From contig JASFAX010000020.1 of NCBI GenBank assembly GCA_030737875.1, positions 29,154,688 through 29,218,687 on the forward strand: DNA of 64,000 nt, in the 5' to 3' direction. The notes beneath the pieces are model-generated. The model was not told where the DNA came from and made no database searches. It was given only the letters and a program-made list of their open reading frames with translations. The first letter of the stretch is position 1. Each line of letters opens with the position of its first letter. Source of the stretch: Allium sativum (lineage: Eukaryota; Streptophyta; Magnoliopsida; Asparagales; Amaryllidaceae). Made by a program: the position numbers and the translations under genes. This document shows, piece after piece, positions 1-12,000 of the stretch.

Positions 1-936
1 TTGTGAACAAATGACAGTTTTGTTAACTTATGTTATTGATCTATTTCATATGACCAATCACATATGTTTAAATTGATTCATTTTATGAAATCAGTTTATA
101 TGTGAGTTTGGATGTAAATCATATGCTAGTTTGTATAAGAATCATATGCAAGTCTGTATGCGAATTATACACAAGTTATTTGTGAATCAAGTATATATAT
201 GTATGCGAGTTTATATGTAAAACATGTGATATTAATTTACACGTTTAAATTCATATGCAAGTTTTACGGAACCCATATGCAAGTTTAGGTGAAAACCATA
301 GTCATATATGCAAGTTCACAATTTTTTGTTTAGATCTATATTTAGTTCCATGGTAGTACATAGATTATGCAAATTTATGTTCTATATGTTCATTGCCTAC
401 GCAAGTTATTGGCTACGCAAGTTTATGTTATAATTCTTATTTGCAAATTAGATCTATTTTATGTGTTATGCAAGTTGTGATGTTTCTTTTCTTTTTATGA
501 GTTAGACTATTTGCGAGTCTAGCATATTTCATATTAAACGCACAAATGGCGTGGGGACATTAGGAAAATATTAAATATACATTTTGAGATTTGGCATAAA
601 ATGGATTTAAAGGCATATAATTAATTTGAGACATTAATTGGTATAATTTATATACCTAAAAATTATGGACATAATTTATGTCACAATTATGGACATAGAT
701 TAACTTGGAAATTATTGACAATTTGAATAGGGATATTAATTCAAATTTTGGTCAAATAATTATGTGTAATAATAAACGCCTAAGACACGAGGTTAGACTC
801 GTTTGTGATATAAGACTACCCAGACCCGCCCAGCAAATCCAGCAACCAATAACGGGTCTAATTTGAGGGGTTAAAGGCATAAATTAAATGCGTAACAATT
901 GTAATGACATAAGGTTAGGCTCTTTTGCGGTATATG
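1..936 (+). repeat. LTR of element B, left part (interrupted by element A)
   Basis: AT-rich noncoding DNA rich in TATGCAAGTT-like words, resembling the middle of the element A LTRs. Near 787-830 it carries a module (CACGAGGTTAGACTCG ... AGACCCGCCCAGC) that also occurs, duplicated, in LTR A. A second copy of the module begins near 911 and is cut at 936 by element A; it resumes at 12207 with ATAAGACTTCCCGGG. The start of this LTR lies left of the window, so it may be a 3' LTR or a solo LTR. No gene is seen here. Confidence 0.7.
932..936. repeat. Target-site duplication of element A, left copy
   Basis: ATATG directly precedes the TGTAACACC start of the element. The right copy, at 12207-12211, is ATAAG, a 4 of 5 match. 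The module copy at about 811 reads GATATAAGAC, so ATAAG is probably the original target and the left copy has mutated. Confidence 0.7.
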
Positions 937-1167
937 TGTAACACCCCGAGCTTTCTAATTGAAAGAACTAAGGGAACCGGCTTATGCCATTGCGTTCGTC
1001 TCAGAATTCTGCTTGAGATAGAGTCCGAGTTTGCATGAATCGGGCTCTGCATGAAGGATTTATGACCTCCCGAAGCTTCAGAATACAAATTTAAAGTTCA
1101 AACAGTTCGAAAGTTAATTTAAATTTCGAATTCAGACCCAAACTGGACTGGGCGGGAAAATTCCCGC

Positions 1168-1232
1168 CCAGGCACCAGGTCGACCATAGGGTCGACCCGA
1201 GTGACCAGGTCGACCATAGGGTCGACCTGGTT
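1168..1232. repeat. GTCGAC palindrome cluster in 5' LTR A
   Basis: CAGGTCGACCATAGGGTCGACC occurs here as two direct copies (quoted in parts: CAGGTCGACC, ATAGGGTCGACC) separated by CGAGTGAC. Each copy contains two GTCGAC palindromes. The 3' LTR has a longer version of the same cluster. Confidence 0.8.
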
Positions 1233-1382
1233 TGGCCCTGGATGGCCTGGTTGGGTTCTGGTCAATTTCTGAGGCTTGGCTGTGTCACTAGGGCTGACTT
1301 GCCGCATTTTTGTTGGCTTCTCTCAAAGTGAATGGTCTAGATTCATGTGTGATCATCTGACGGCTCAAATCAGTTTGAAATT

Positions 1383-1393
1383 CTATAAATATA
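1383..1393 (+). promoter_or_regulatory. TATA box of 5' LTR A
   Basis: CTATAAATATA lies about 450 bp into the LTR and recurs in the 3' LTR at about 9596-9606. It is followed by AACTCAACACTCAAC, so the R region probably begins just downstream. The transcription start was not determined. Confidence 0.55.
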
Positions 1394-2660
1394 ACTCAAC
1401 ACTCAACATAAATTCTCACAAATAATATAGAAATAGAGCCGCCATGCTGTCGGGAGAAAACTAAGAGGAGCCTCCACATGTAGAAAAGCTTAGATACGAG
1501 CCAAATTAAAGTTAAAACAAGAATCAAATCAACGTTGTCTACCCAAAGGAAAGCAATTAAAATTCAGAATTCAGAAATAAGAAAACAAAATCGTCGTTTG
1601 TTGTAAGTATAGTGATTTTTCTGATGTGAATAAAAGTTAGGATTTGATTCGATGTAAAATGGAAATGGAATTGTGTTATTGTGTAACAACGATGTTAATT
1701 CATACCTATGTATTGAATTGATTGTGGCATTGTGATGTTTGTGGTATAGTTGAATTGATATTGATCCAATTGTACATTTAGAATCACATGAAAGTAGAAC
1801 AGTTTATGTTGTAATCGTCATCTATATGTTTGTGTGATTATATAGGTTGTATGTTATTAAGATTTCATATATATATATAAGCTAAAACCTCTATTCCTAA
1901 GTTCATATACATGCTAAAATTTTTATACAAAAGTTGCAAAGTCAATAATTGGATCCATGCCAAGATCCACTTTAATACATGTTTCACTGGACATATGATT
2001 AGATCTAGTTCACTCATGCAATGAAATTATATATATACTTTATGAACATGTCATATTCTTAAGCTTGTGATGTTTGATGTTATGCCTAGATCTAAACATG
2101 TTTAGGCTTATATTGTCTAAATCATATGTTAATTCATGTGACACATATTTGGTTAGAACCCTATTTCAATGCAAGTTCACATGTATGTAAATTGATTTAG
2201 CCTATGTTGCAAGTTCACACCCATGATATTCATATTCACTATTTTGCAAGTTCACACCTATGATGTTCATATTGACTATGCCAAGAATGCCAAGTTTACA
2301 CCTATGTCATGTTTATGTTTATGAATTCCCTTATGCCAATTTTGTGTGCGCTAAATTAGGCTAAGTTTGTAGCCTAATGTTATATGTTACAAACCATGTG
2401 AACGAAAATTAGGCTAAGATTGTTAGCCTAATATTTAGACGGGGTAACGTTGGGAAAATTGGTAACTTGATATAAATTGGTAAAAATATATGAAATTGGC
2501 ATGTTAGTCACATGCCAAAATTGGTGGCACTTAAATGGTATAAATTATTATACCAAAAATGTTAAACTTGGAAAGTGGGCCACAACATTTAATTGTTGAC
2601 AAATTTACATATATTAAGTAATAAAGACAAATACGTAAATTTAGAAAATATGAGTATGCT

Positions 2661-2882
2661 TAACACGAGGTTGGATTGAGTTGTGATGTAAACCTGCCCG
2701 GACCCGCCTGGCTATCCAGTAGTCACAACAATACCTATCCAATGTGAGTGGTTACGCATTTAGCCCAATAAGGACCCGAGGTTAGACTGAGTTATGGTGT
2801 AAACCTGCCCGGAACCGACCGGCACATCCAGTAACCGTAACAATATCTGTCTAATGTGAGTGGTCGGTGCTTTAAAAAGCTA
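2661..2882 (+). repeat. 111-bp tandem duplication inside 5' LTR A
   Basis: Two diverged copies of a module with CGAGGTT(G/A)GA(C/T)TGAG, AAACCTGCCCGGA, TCCAGTA and CTAATGTGAGTGG-type words start near 2666 and 2777. The same duplicated module is found in the 3' LTR (about 10870-11090) and, diverged, in LTR B (about 787-936 joined to 12207-12275), showing that A and B are relatives. Confidence 0.75.
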
Positions 2883-3992
2883 AGGACAGACAAGTCAGGA
2901 TGGTAGGGTTAAGTTAACTAAAACACTTAACCAATTCAACATGTTAATTAAACTGATGGGTGGGGTAAGGTAAATACAGACACTTAACAACTTAACATGT
3001 TTGACTAGAAAACCCTAGTAACGGGGACCCATTTCAGCTGTAACCCAATCAGGTATCATGGTACCCTGAAACTTGGAAGGGTGGGGCATGATTACTGGGC
3101 TGATTGTAAGTTGTCAAAAGCATTGGCGGTGGGTGCAAGAGTGTGGGTTCTAAAGGAGTGCGAGCATGCACACACTTTGGATTAGATAAACAGGGCACTG
3201 GGGGCACCAGTAGTATAACCTATGCATTCTAAGGATTGTGTCGGGCCGCCACCATGGGACTTGATACACCTCATGGTGGGACTGGCATATGTATCTATAA
3301 TCTTTGGGGGCCGTAAGATCCAAATGATTATGCGAGTAGGAGCCAATCTTTAGAGAAAGGGGATCACTTCACCCGATCATGGGGTGCCAGTTGAGAAAAT
3401 ACAATTATGTGCAGAGGTATAGTGTGGGGTGCGATAGTATATTCGATTCAAGCTGCCTTACCTTAGTTTATGATACTTTCCTATTTCAAGTTTATATTTA
3501 TCATGTCCTTTTTCTTATTCTCGTATTGAAGAGTCACTAGACTTACCAGGCTTTATGTCTGACCCTATTTTCTTTCGTCTTCTATTCTTCCGTCCCCCCC
3601 TCCAGGTCCATAGGGAGGAAACAACCCAGCTTAGTCAGATTCTTTGCAAGCTTCGAGATAGTAGATGTACGGTTTGGACTCTTTTTCCTTGGCTATGTCT
3701 GTTGGACAGACTCTATGGGGATTATGCAGTTTTAATTATGTTTTTATGCTTCTTTATTTAATAACCAAGACAGAAATGATGATGTAATGTTTTGGGAGTT
3801 ATTATGTGACAGTTATGGAAATGTTTTGTATTAACGCATATTTATGAAATAAAAAGTCTGTTATTTTCTGCTTCTTATATATATGTGTTTATATCTGTCT
3901 TGTGTTTTATCTATGACTTTTACTTGCAAACCTCCACCAAAGATAAGGCATTCCCGTTGTGAGTGACCTTAATGGAGGGTGGGTGTTTCACT

Positions 3993-4004
3993 TGGTATCA
4001 GAGC
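3993..4004 (+). promoter_or_regulatory. Primer-binding site of element A
   Basis: TGGTATCAGAGC begins two bases after the 5' LTR. It matches the complement of the 3' end of initiator methionine tRNA, the usual primer of plant chromoviruses. Confidence 0.93.
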
Positions 4005-4172
4005 ATAGTTTTACCAGACTAGATAAAAGTTTTTGAAACTATTTTCAAAAAAAAAAGTTTAAAGATGCAGTGTTTTCAAGAAAAAGAGTTATTTTAAAAG
4101 GCATATTTCCCTAAAAGACATATGCATTATCTCTCTATCCTTTGTCTCGAATACTTTCCTTTTTGTTCCAGC

Positions 4173-5136
4173 ATGTCTGGAGATCTTAACCTTCCAGAAG
4201 GAGTACCGATCCCTGGCTGGTTCCGAAGGTACCTAGAGGCTAGGGCCGATGGTGCGGGCCTAGCAGACATTCCTCCTCCCACTGTGGCAGCGGTACCTCC
4301 TTCTCTTCCTCCTCCTCATGGAAATACTTTTGCTAAGACATGTAGAGACTTCAAGGCTATGGGAGGAAAGGACTTTTATGAAACTGAATCATTTGTGGAA
4401 GCAAGGAACTGGCTGAAGGAGACCGAGGACTTTTTCGTCATCTTTGAAGTAGAACGACAGGCAAAAGATACAGCTAGCAGTGTGGTTGCTTAAAGATGAA
4501 GCTTCCTATTGGTGGGAAGTTACTCATTCTGGAAGGCCAGTGGAGACTTGGGAAGATTTCAGGATGAGGCTTGAGATGAAATTCCTCTCCCAAGCTGAAA
4601 GAAGCCTGCAAATGGAGAATTTCCTGACTCTTAAACAAGGAAGTATGACGATCAAGGAGTACGTCAATAAGTTTAATCAGCTGGCCAGATTTGGGCTGGA
4701 TTTGGTAAACACCCAACACAAGAAGGCCCTTCGCTTCGTCAAAGGTCTGAATGAGCCTCTACAAAGCCTTGCAATGACCCATATACCCATGGGAGCAACT
4801 TATGAAAGCTTGTTGGACATGGCACAGCTACACGAGGAAGATAAAGGCAAGAAGGTGGCAAAGGTGGAAGTGCCTCATGAAAAGATAGAAGGTTTACAGG
4901 CAAAGAAGACAGACTTCAAGAAAGGCGGGAAGAACAACAAATCCCGTGAAAAGAGAAAGTGCAATTTCTGTGGCATTGTGGGACATATAGCAAAAGACTG
5001 CAAGAAGAAGAAGGCAAAGATGAATGGGGGTTATTTCCGTTGTGGATAGACTGGACACTTGGCTAAGGACTGCCCAAAGAAGCGGGGCATGGGTAGAGGA
5101 CTGAATCCACCTCAAGGGGACAGGTTCACGCGCTAG
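4173..5136 (+). pseudogene. gag: Gag of element A (frameshifted)
   Basis: Would form the structural capsid and nucleocapsid of the retrotransposon particle. The likely start is the ATG at 4173 (MSGDLNLPEG...), chosen because it opens the frame that runs into the capsid region and lies 170 bp after the primer site. The capsid part (about 4330-4800) has the W-rich retrotransposon Gag pattern. The frame shifts near 4470-4490 and continues to a UAG at 5047. A complete CCHC knuckle is present (C-N-F-C, G-H, K-D-C, about 4960-5003). A second knuckle follows directly, but the UAG at 5047-5049 interrupts it between its second Cys and the T-G-H residues. The next in-frame stop is at 5134. No functional product is expected. 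Confidence 0.88.
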
Positions 5137-5149
5137 TGGCACCTCTATA

Positions 5150-5480
5150 GGAACGAGGTAGAAATATTTCTATAGAAATCTTAGTTTATCGTTATGATCA
5201 TCCAGTTCGCACTCTCTTTGATTCTGGTGCATCACACTCCTTTATTTCATCTACTTTAGTATAATCTCTGCACCTAGACACTAGTATGGTAGAAGATCCC
5301 ATGGTTGTTGCGAATCCAATTAAGGGCTCGGCTTATTTGTCGATGGTTTGCTTGGATTTGAAAATCTCTATTCTAAGTGTTGAATTTAGATGTAGCGCCT
5401 ATGTTTTGGGCTTCCCAGGATATGGACTGATCTTAGGCATGGACTAGTTATCCAGTAATGGTGCCATTCTTGATTGTGAG
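5150..5480 (+). pseudogene. Aspartic protease domain of element A
   Basis: The retroviral-type aspartic protease that would cut the Gag-Pol polyprotein. The catalytic motif D-S-G-A-S-H-S-F-I-S is read at 5220-5249. It is followed by typical protease spacing up to a G-(Y)-G-L-I-L-G-M-D-like end at about 5415-5445, where the expected W after M-D is a UAG (GACTAG). The region lies in a different frame from the upstream gag knuckle, so the polyprotein is not continuous. Confidence 0.8.
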
Positions 5481-5589
5481 AAAAGAGTGGTTAGACACTT
5501 GACTCGGCTTGGTAACACTCTAGAAATTTCTTGTAATCCCATAAATGCTGTTATGCTTAGTTATCTACAGTCGCTTGATGCTTCTGTTG

Positions 5590-6990
5590 AGAATTTGCAG
5601 TCGGTTAGAGTGGTCCGTGAATATCCGGATGTCTTTGAAGAGGTGAAAGGCTTACCTCCGAAGCGGGAAATAGACTTCCTCATATATCTTGTTGATAATG
5701 CAAAGTCGTAGCTCTGCCTGTTAGACACATGGCTCCAAAGGAGAGAAAGGAGCTCAGTAAGCAAGTTAAGGAACTTCTCGAGAAGGTGTTTATAAGGAGA
5801 AGTATCTCAGAATGGGGTGCTCCTGTGGTGTTCGCCACCAAAGCAGATGGTTCACTACGTCTTTGTGTCGACTATAGGGAGCTAAACAAGCTGACTAAAA
5901 AGAATGGACACCCGCTTCCAAGAATAGATGATTTGTTTGATCGGCTAGTAGGTGCGTCGGTCTTCTCCCAACTTGATCTTGCTACTGGGTTCCATCAGCT
6001 AAGGATAGCTGAATATAGCATTGATAAAACAGCGTTCAGAACCCCTGATGGTTTCTATGAGTGGCTTGTCATGCCTTTCAGTTTGACAAACGCACCCGCT
6101 TATTTCGTGGACCGAATGAGCAGGGTGTTCAGAGAATTCCTCAATAAGTTTGTGGTTGTCTTCATAGACGATATGTTGATCTTCTCAAAGAATGAGGAAG
6201 AACATGCTAAACATCTGAAGGAGATCATGGAAAATCTTCGAGTTCATTAGCTAAAAGACAAATTCCCCAAGTGCCAATTTTGGAGAGAAGAAGTAAGATT
6301 TCTTGGACATATAGTGTCCAAAGAGGGATTAACTGTGGACCCCACAAAAGTGGTGGCAGTGCAGGATTGGAAGACACCAAGAAACGCAACCGAAGGCCGA
6401 AGCTTTCATGGGCTAGCCAGTTTTTACCAAAAGTTCATTAGGGATTTCGCGAAAATCTCAGCTCCACTCACAAGGCTAACGAATAAGAATCTGGCGTTCT
6501 CTTAGGATTTGGATTGTGACATTGCTTTCCAACGCTTAAAAAGGGCTCTCATAATAGCCTCAGTTCTGACTTTGCCAGATGGAAGCAAGATGTTCACAGT
6601 ATACATGATGCTTGTAGTACGGGACTAGGCGATGTTCTGATGCAAGAAGGGAGGGTAGTAGCTTATGGTGGAGGACAACAGAGAGTTCATGAAAAGAACT
6701 ACCCCACCCACGATCTTGAGTTGGCCGCCATCGTCTTTACACTTAAGTCTTGGCGCCATTATCTCCTAGGTGACAATTTAGAATTGTATACTGACCATAA
6801 ATCATTGAAGTGTCTTTTCTCACAAAAATATCTTAACTTGAGGCAGCAAAGGTGGATGGAGTTCCTTGCCTCGTATGATTTTGAGATTTCCTATACTCCT
6901 GGCAAAGGCAACGTAGTAACAGACGCGTTGAGCATAAAGAGGCTGACCCTAAGCTCTCTCTTTGTGGAAAGGCAAACTTGGAGTATATAG
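5590..6990 (+). pseudogene. Reverse transcriptase and RNase H of element A (broken)
   Basis: Would copy the element RNA into DNA. The reverse transcriptase core is clear from about 5740: [12 protein letters not shown], then Y-E-W-L-V-M-P-F, and the F-I-D-D catalytic motif at 6161-6172. The frame is ended by UAG at 6248 (probably from CAG) and again at 6502 (probably from TGG). RNase H follows in another frame: D-A-C-S-T-G-L-G near 6605, H-D-L-E-L-A-A near 6710 and Y-T-D-H-K-S-L near 6790, which carry the expected acidic residues. The usual S-R-Q after V-A-Y is altered to G-G-Q. The RNase H end P-G-K-G-N-V-V-T-D-A-L-S is near 6900-6940. Confidence 0.9.
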
Positions 6991-7189
6991 CCAGTTTCGA
7001 CTTTAGGCCCTCCTCAGATTTTATACCTGGTTTACTGGCATCCCTAGAAGTATGGCCCACTCTTTTAGACTCAATAGGGTCCGTACAACGCGAAGACCCT
7101 CAACTTGTTGATGTGGTAGATAAAATAATTAGGGGTGAAACTTCCAGTCACCTCAATAGGTACTCCATCGATGATAAGGGTTAGCTGAG

Positions 7190-8524
7190 GCGGGATGGAA
7201 GGCTATGCCTCCCACAAGCAAGGGATTTACTGAAGATAGTTCTCGAGGAAGCACATCATTCCAAGATGACAATACATCCAGGTGGAGACAAGATGTACAA
7301 AGGACGTAAAGAGAGTTTTCTATTAGAGCGGCATGAAGAAGGACATGGCAGATTTCGTTTCTAAGTGTGTGACATGCCAATAGGTCAAGGCGGAACAAAA
7401 GAAGCCTGGATGACTGCTTCATCCTCTAGAGGTCCCGCAATGGAAGTGGGATAGCATTTCAATGGACTTCATTGATGGATTGCCTAGGTTAAGAAGAGGC
7501 AGTACTAGCATTTGGGTAATAGTGGACAGGCTTACTAAAAGCGCCCACTTTTTACCTATCAAGTGCTTCGTATTTATCTTCTCTTTATCTCAAGGAAATA
7601 GTTCGACTTCATGGATTACCCTCCAGCATAGTGAGTGACAGAGACCCCATCTTTACGAGCGAATTTTGGTGGATTCTGCAAGAAGCTGTAGGCACACAGT
7701 TATGCTTGAGCACGGCCTATCACCCCAAAACCGATGGTCAGACGGAAAGGGTGAATAGAGTACTAGAAGATCTTCTAAGGTTGTGCATTCTTGACATTGG
7801 AGGGACATGGGAGGATCGTCTTCCTTTAGTGGAATTCGCCTACAACGACAGCAACCAAGCCACTATCGGCATGGCGCCCTTTGAAGCTCAATATGGAAGA
7901 CCGTGCCGATCACCAACTTGTTGGTGGGAATCTATTGACATGATTATACTTGGGCCAGACATGATTAGAGAGACTTCATAAAAAGTAGACTTGAAACGAA
8001 GAAGAATGAAGACTGCCCAAGATAGACAGAAATCCCATGCCAAAAAAAGAAGGACCAACCTTGAGTTTGAGGTTGGGGACAGGGTTTTCCTTAAGGTATC
8101 CCCTTTAAGGAACGTCGTTCGCTTTGGATCCACAGGAAAGCTTGCACCAAGATTTGTAGGAGCATTCCCTATGATCGAGAAGATTGGGAAAATGGATTAT
8201 AGAGTGGAGCTGCCTGAAAGACTAGCTGGAATTCACAACGTCTTTCACGTTTCTCATCTCCTAAAATGTCTACATGAATTCGCGGAAGTGGTGGAGCCAA
8301 GCATTCTAGAAGAAGCCGAAGTGGAACGCGAAGCAACTGTGAGGAGATTTCCAACTAAAATCGTAGGAACTGAAATCAAGAAGCTATGCTACCGTGAAGT
8401 CATGCTCGTTAAGGCTCAGTGGAGCGACGCCAAGGAAGACACGACTTGGGAAACTGAGGACAGAATACGTGCGGTCTACCCTTTTCTTTTTGAGCGTATA
8501 TCCTTGACCTCTCTTTTTCCTTAA
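7190..8524 (+). pseudogene. Integrase with GPY/F and chromodomain-like C-terminus, element A (broken)
   Basis: Would insert the cDNA into the chromosome. The zinc-binding part (E-A-H-H-S ... C-V-T-C) is at about 7250-7385 and is frameshifted, with a TGG-to-TAG stop. The catalytic core is seen as M-D-F-I-D-G (about 7462), S-D-R-D-P-I-F (about 7634) and [10 protein letters not shown] (about 7733), giving the D,D,E triad. A frame break at 7979 precedes 7991-8524, which has the GPY/F-type module (G-K-L-A-P-R-F-V-G) and V-F-H-V-S-H-L. It ends in L-V-K-A-Q-W-S ... T-T-W-E-T-E-D-R-I-R ... Y-P-F-L-F-E, which resembles Tekay/Del chromodomains, often credited with targeting heterochromatin. Confidence 0.87.
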
Positions 8525-9059
8525 AGTTGCGTTTGTATCTATCCTTTTAGGTATAATCTCCTCGATATTATCCTTTATCCTTAGGTAGAAACCCCTTTGG
8601 ATGTAAACATGTAATTGAAACATGTTATGGTTGGTGGCTGCAAGTGGTTGCTAGTGGTTGCTCGTGGATGCATATACACACACAACCTAGGATTTAGATC
8701 GGCTAAGTCACTTCATACTACATATGCATATATGTATTCATATTTGTATGTGATTGAAACCTGATATGTCATCATATGGATGTTGCATTTGTATAAATGG
8801 TTGCGCACTCATGTAGAATTATGAGTAGGAAAAATTTGCATACATAATGGATTCATGAAACTTAAACGATTTGAATTAAGGAAGTCAACTGAATCAGTAG
8901 ACCGCCTGATTTTGCATTAGATAAGGACATGTACCCACACTATGCATATGATCATAAAGCATTAGAAATATTTTAATGACAATGGACGCCTGTGTTTGAT
9001 GGTTGAGTAGATGGACAATTGGATGTTAGGACTTACGTAGATTTCGGGGACGAAATCCT
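8525..9059 (+). other. 3' noncoding region of element A
   Basis: AT-rich noncoding DNA between the pol stop and the purine tract. It includes a short GTGGTTGC(T)(A/C)GTGG repeat near 8634-8668 and CATATGCATATATGTATTCATA-like alternation near 8720-8750. Nothing coding is seen. Confidence 0.6.
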
Positions 9060-9074
9060 TTAAGGAGGGGAGTA
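9060..9074 (+). promoter_or_regulatory. Polypurine tract of element A
   Basis: TTAAGGAGGGGAGTA directly precedes the TGTAAC start of the 3' LTR. Upstream sits GGGGACGAAATCC, the familiar GACGAAAT context of plant chromovirus 3' ends. It would prime plus-strand DNA synthesis. Confidence 0.85.
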
Positions 9075-12000
9075 TGTAACACCCCGAGCTTTCTATTATC
9101 TATAAATTAACAAATTAAAGTACAATTAATTATAATTGAAATAATTAAAGGAAACGGGTTACGCCATTGCGTTCGTCTCGGAATTCTGCTTGAGATAGAG
9201 TCCGAGTTTGCGTGAATCGGGCTCCGTATGAAGGAGTTATGACCTCCGAAAGCTTCGGAATTCAAATTTAAAGTTCAAACAGTTCAAAAGTTAGTTCAAA
9301 AATCGAATTTAGACCCAAACTGGGCTAGGAATGAAAATTCCCGCCCAGGCACCAGGTCGACCATATGGTCGACCTAGGGGTCGATCTGAGTGACCAGGTC
9401 GACCATAGGGTCGACCTGGGGGTCGACCTGCCCAGTCGACCTGGTTTGGCCCTGGCTGGCCTGGTCGGGCTCTGGTCGATTTCCAAGGCTTGGCTGTGTC
9501 ACTAGGGCTGACTTGTCGCATTTTGGTTGGCTCCTCTCGAAGTGAATGGTCTAGATTCATCTGTGATCATCAGACGGCTCAAATCAATTAGAAATTCTAT
9601 AAATATAACACAACACTCAACCTAAATTCTCACAAATAATACTGAAATATAGCCGCCATGCTGTCGGGAGAAAACAAAGAGGAGCCTCCACATGTAGAAA
9701 AGCTTAGAGCCAAGCCAAATTAAAGTTAAAACAAAATTCAAATCAACGCTGTCTACCTAAAGGAAAGCAATTCGAATTCAGAAATCAGAAAACAAGACCG
9801 TCGTTTGTTGTAAGTATAGTGATTTTTCCGATGTGAATAAAAGTTAGGATTTGATTCGACGTAAAATGGAAATGAAATTGTGTTATTGTGTAACAACGGT
9901 GTTAATTCATACCTATGTATTGAAGTGATTATGTTATTGTGATGTTTGTGGTATAGTTGAATTAATATTGATCCTATTGTACATTTAGAATGACATGAAA
10001 GTTGTACAGTTTATGTTGTAATCGACAACTATATGTTTATGTGATTATATAGGTTGTATGTTATTAAGATTTCATGTATACATATGCTAAAACCTCTATG
10101 CCTAAGTTCATATACATGCTAATATGTTTATACAAAAGTTTCAAAGTCAATAATTGGATCCATGCCAAGATCCACTTTAATACATGTTTCATTAGACATA
10201 TGATTGGATCTAGTTCACTCATGCGATGAAATTATATACATACTTTATGAACATGTGAAATTCTTATGCTAGTGATGTTTGATGTTATGCCTAGATCTAA
10301 ATATGTTTAGGCTTATGTTGTCTAAATCATATGTTAATTCATGTGACACCTATTTGGTTAGACCCCTATTTCAATGCAACTTCACATGTATGTAAATTTA
10401 TTTAGCCTATGTTGCAAGTTCACACCTATGCTATTCATACAGACTGTTTTGAAAGTTCACACCTATGATGTTCATATTGACTATGCCAAGAATGCCAAGT
10501 TTACACCTATGTCATGTTTATGTTTATGAATTCCCTTATGCCAATTTTGTGTGCGCTAAATTAGGCTAAGTTTTAAGCATAATATTATATGTTTAAAACC
10601 ATGTGAACAAAAATTAGGCGAAAATTGTTAGCCTAATATTTAGACAGGGTAAAGTTGGGAAAATTGGTAACTTGACATAAATTGGTAAAAATATATGAAA
10701 TTGGCATGTTTGTCACATGCCAAAATTGCCGGCACTTAAATGGTATAAATTTTTTTACCAAAAATGTTAAACTTGGAAAGTGGGCCACAACATTTAATTG
10801 TTGACAAATTTACATATATTAAGTAATAAAGACAAATATGTAAATTTTGAAAATACGAGTATGCTTAACACGAGGTTGGATTGAGTTGTGATGTAAACCT
10901 GCCCGGACCCACTCGGCTGTCCAGTAGTCACAATAATACCTATCCAATGTGGGTGGCTAAGCATTGAGCACAATAATGACCCGAGGTTAGACTGAGTTAC
11001 GGGGTAAACCTACCCGAAACCGACCGGCACATCCAGTAACCGTAACAATATCTGTCTAATGTGAGTGGTCGGTGCTTTAAAAAGCTAAGGACAGACAAGT
11101 CAGGATGGTAGGGTTAAGTTAACTAAAACACCTAACCAATTCAACATGTTAATTAAACTGATGGGTGGGGTTAGGTAAATACAGACACTTAACCGTTTAA
11201 CATGTTTGACAAGAAAACCCTAGTAACGGGGACCCATTTCAGCAGTGACCCAATTAGGTATCATGGTACCCTGAAACTAGGCAGGGTGGAGCACGATTAC
11301 TAGGCTGATTGTAAGCGGTTAAAAGCGACGGCGGTGGATGCAACAATGTGGCTTCTAACGGAGTGCGGGCGTGCACACACTTCGGAGCAGACAAATAGGG
11401 TAATGGAAGCACCAGTAGTATAACCTATGCAATCTAAGGATTGTGTCGGGCCGCCACCATGGGACTTGATATACCCCATGGTGGGACCAGCATAGTTATC
11501 TACAATCATTGGGGGCCGTAAGACACAGATGGTTATGCGAGTGGGAGCCGATCTTTAGAGAAAGGGGATCACTTCACCCGAACATGGGGTGCCAGTTGAG
11601 AAAATACAAGTAGGTGCAGAGATATAGTTTGGGATGCGATAGTATATTCGATTCAAACTGCCTTACCTTAGTTTATGATACTTTCCTATTTCCAGTTTAT
11701 ACTTATCATGTCCTTTTTCTTATTCTCATACTGAAGAGTCACTAGACTTACCAGGCTTTATGTCTGACCCTATTTTCTTTCGTCTTCTTTTCTTCTGTTC
11801 CCTCCCCCCCCCCCCTCCAGGTCCACAGGGAGGAAACAACCCAGCTTAGTCAGATTCTTTCCAAGCTTCAAGATAGTAGATGTACTGTTTGGACTCTCTT
11901 TCCTTGGCTATGGCTATTGGACACACTCTATGTGGATTATGTAGTTTTAATTATGTTTTTATGCTTCTTTATTTAATAACCAATACAGAAATGATGATGT

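Larger units (their letters stand above)
937..3990 (+). repeat. 5' LTR of element A
   Basis: A 3054-bp LTR running from TGTAACACCCCGAG to GGTGTTTCA, directly followed by the primer-binding site. It contains a TATA box near 1383, a cluster of GTCGAC palindromes (about 1168-1232), a 111-bp tandem duplication (2661-2882), and a C-rich pyrimidine tract near 3580-3605 following TATGTCTGACCC. It aligns over its whole length with 9075-12206 but has several indels relative to it, so the insertion is not recent. Confidence 0.92.

Noticed and set aside
4894..5142. Minus-strand frame opposite element A gag
   Set aside because: Shadow of the gag knuckle coding strand, with no independent signal.
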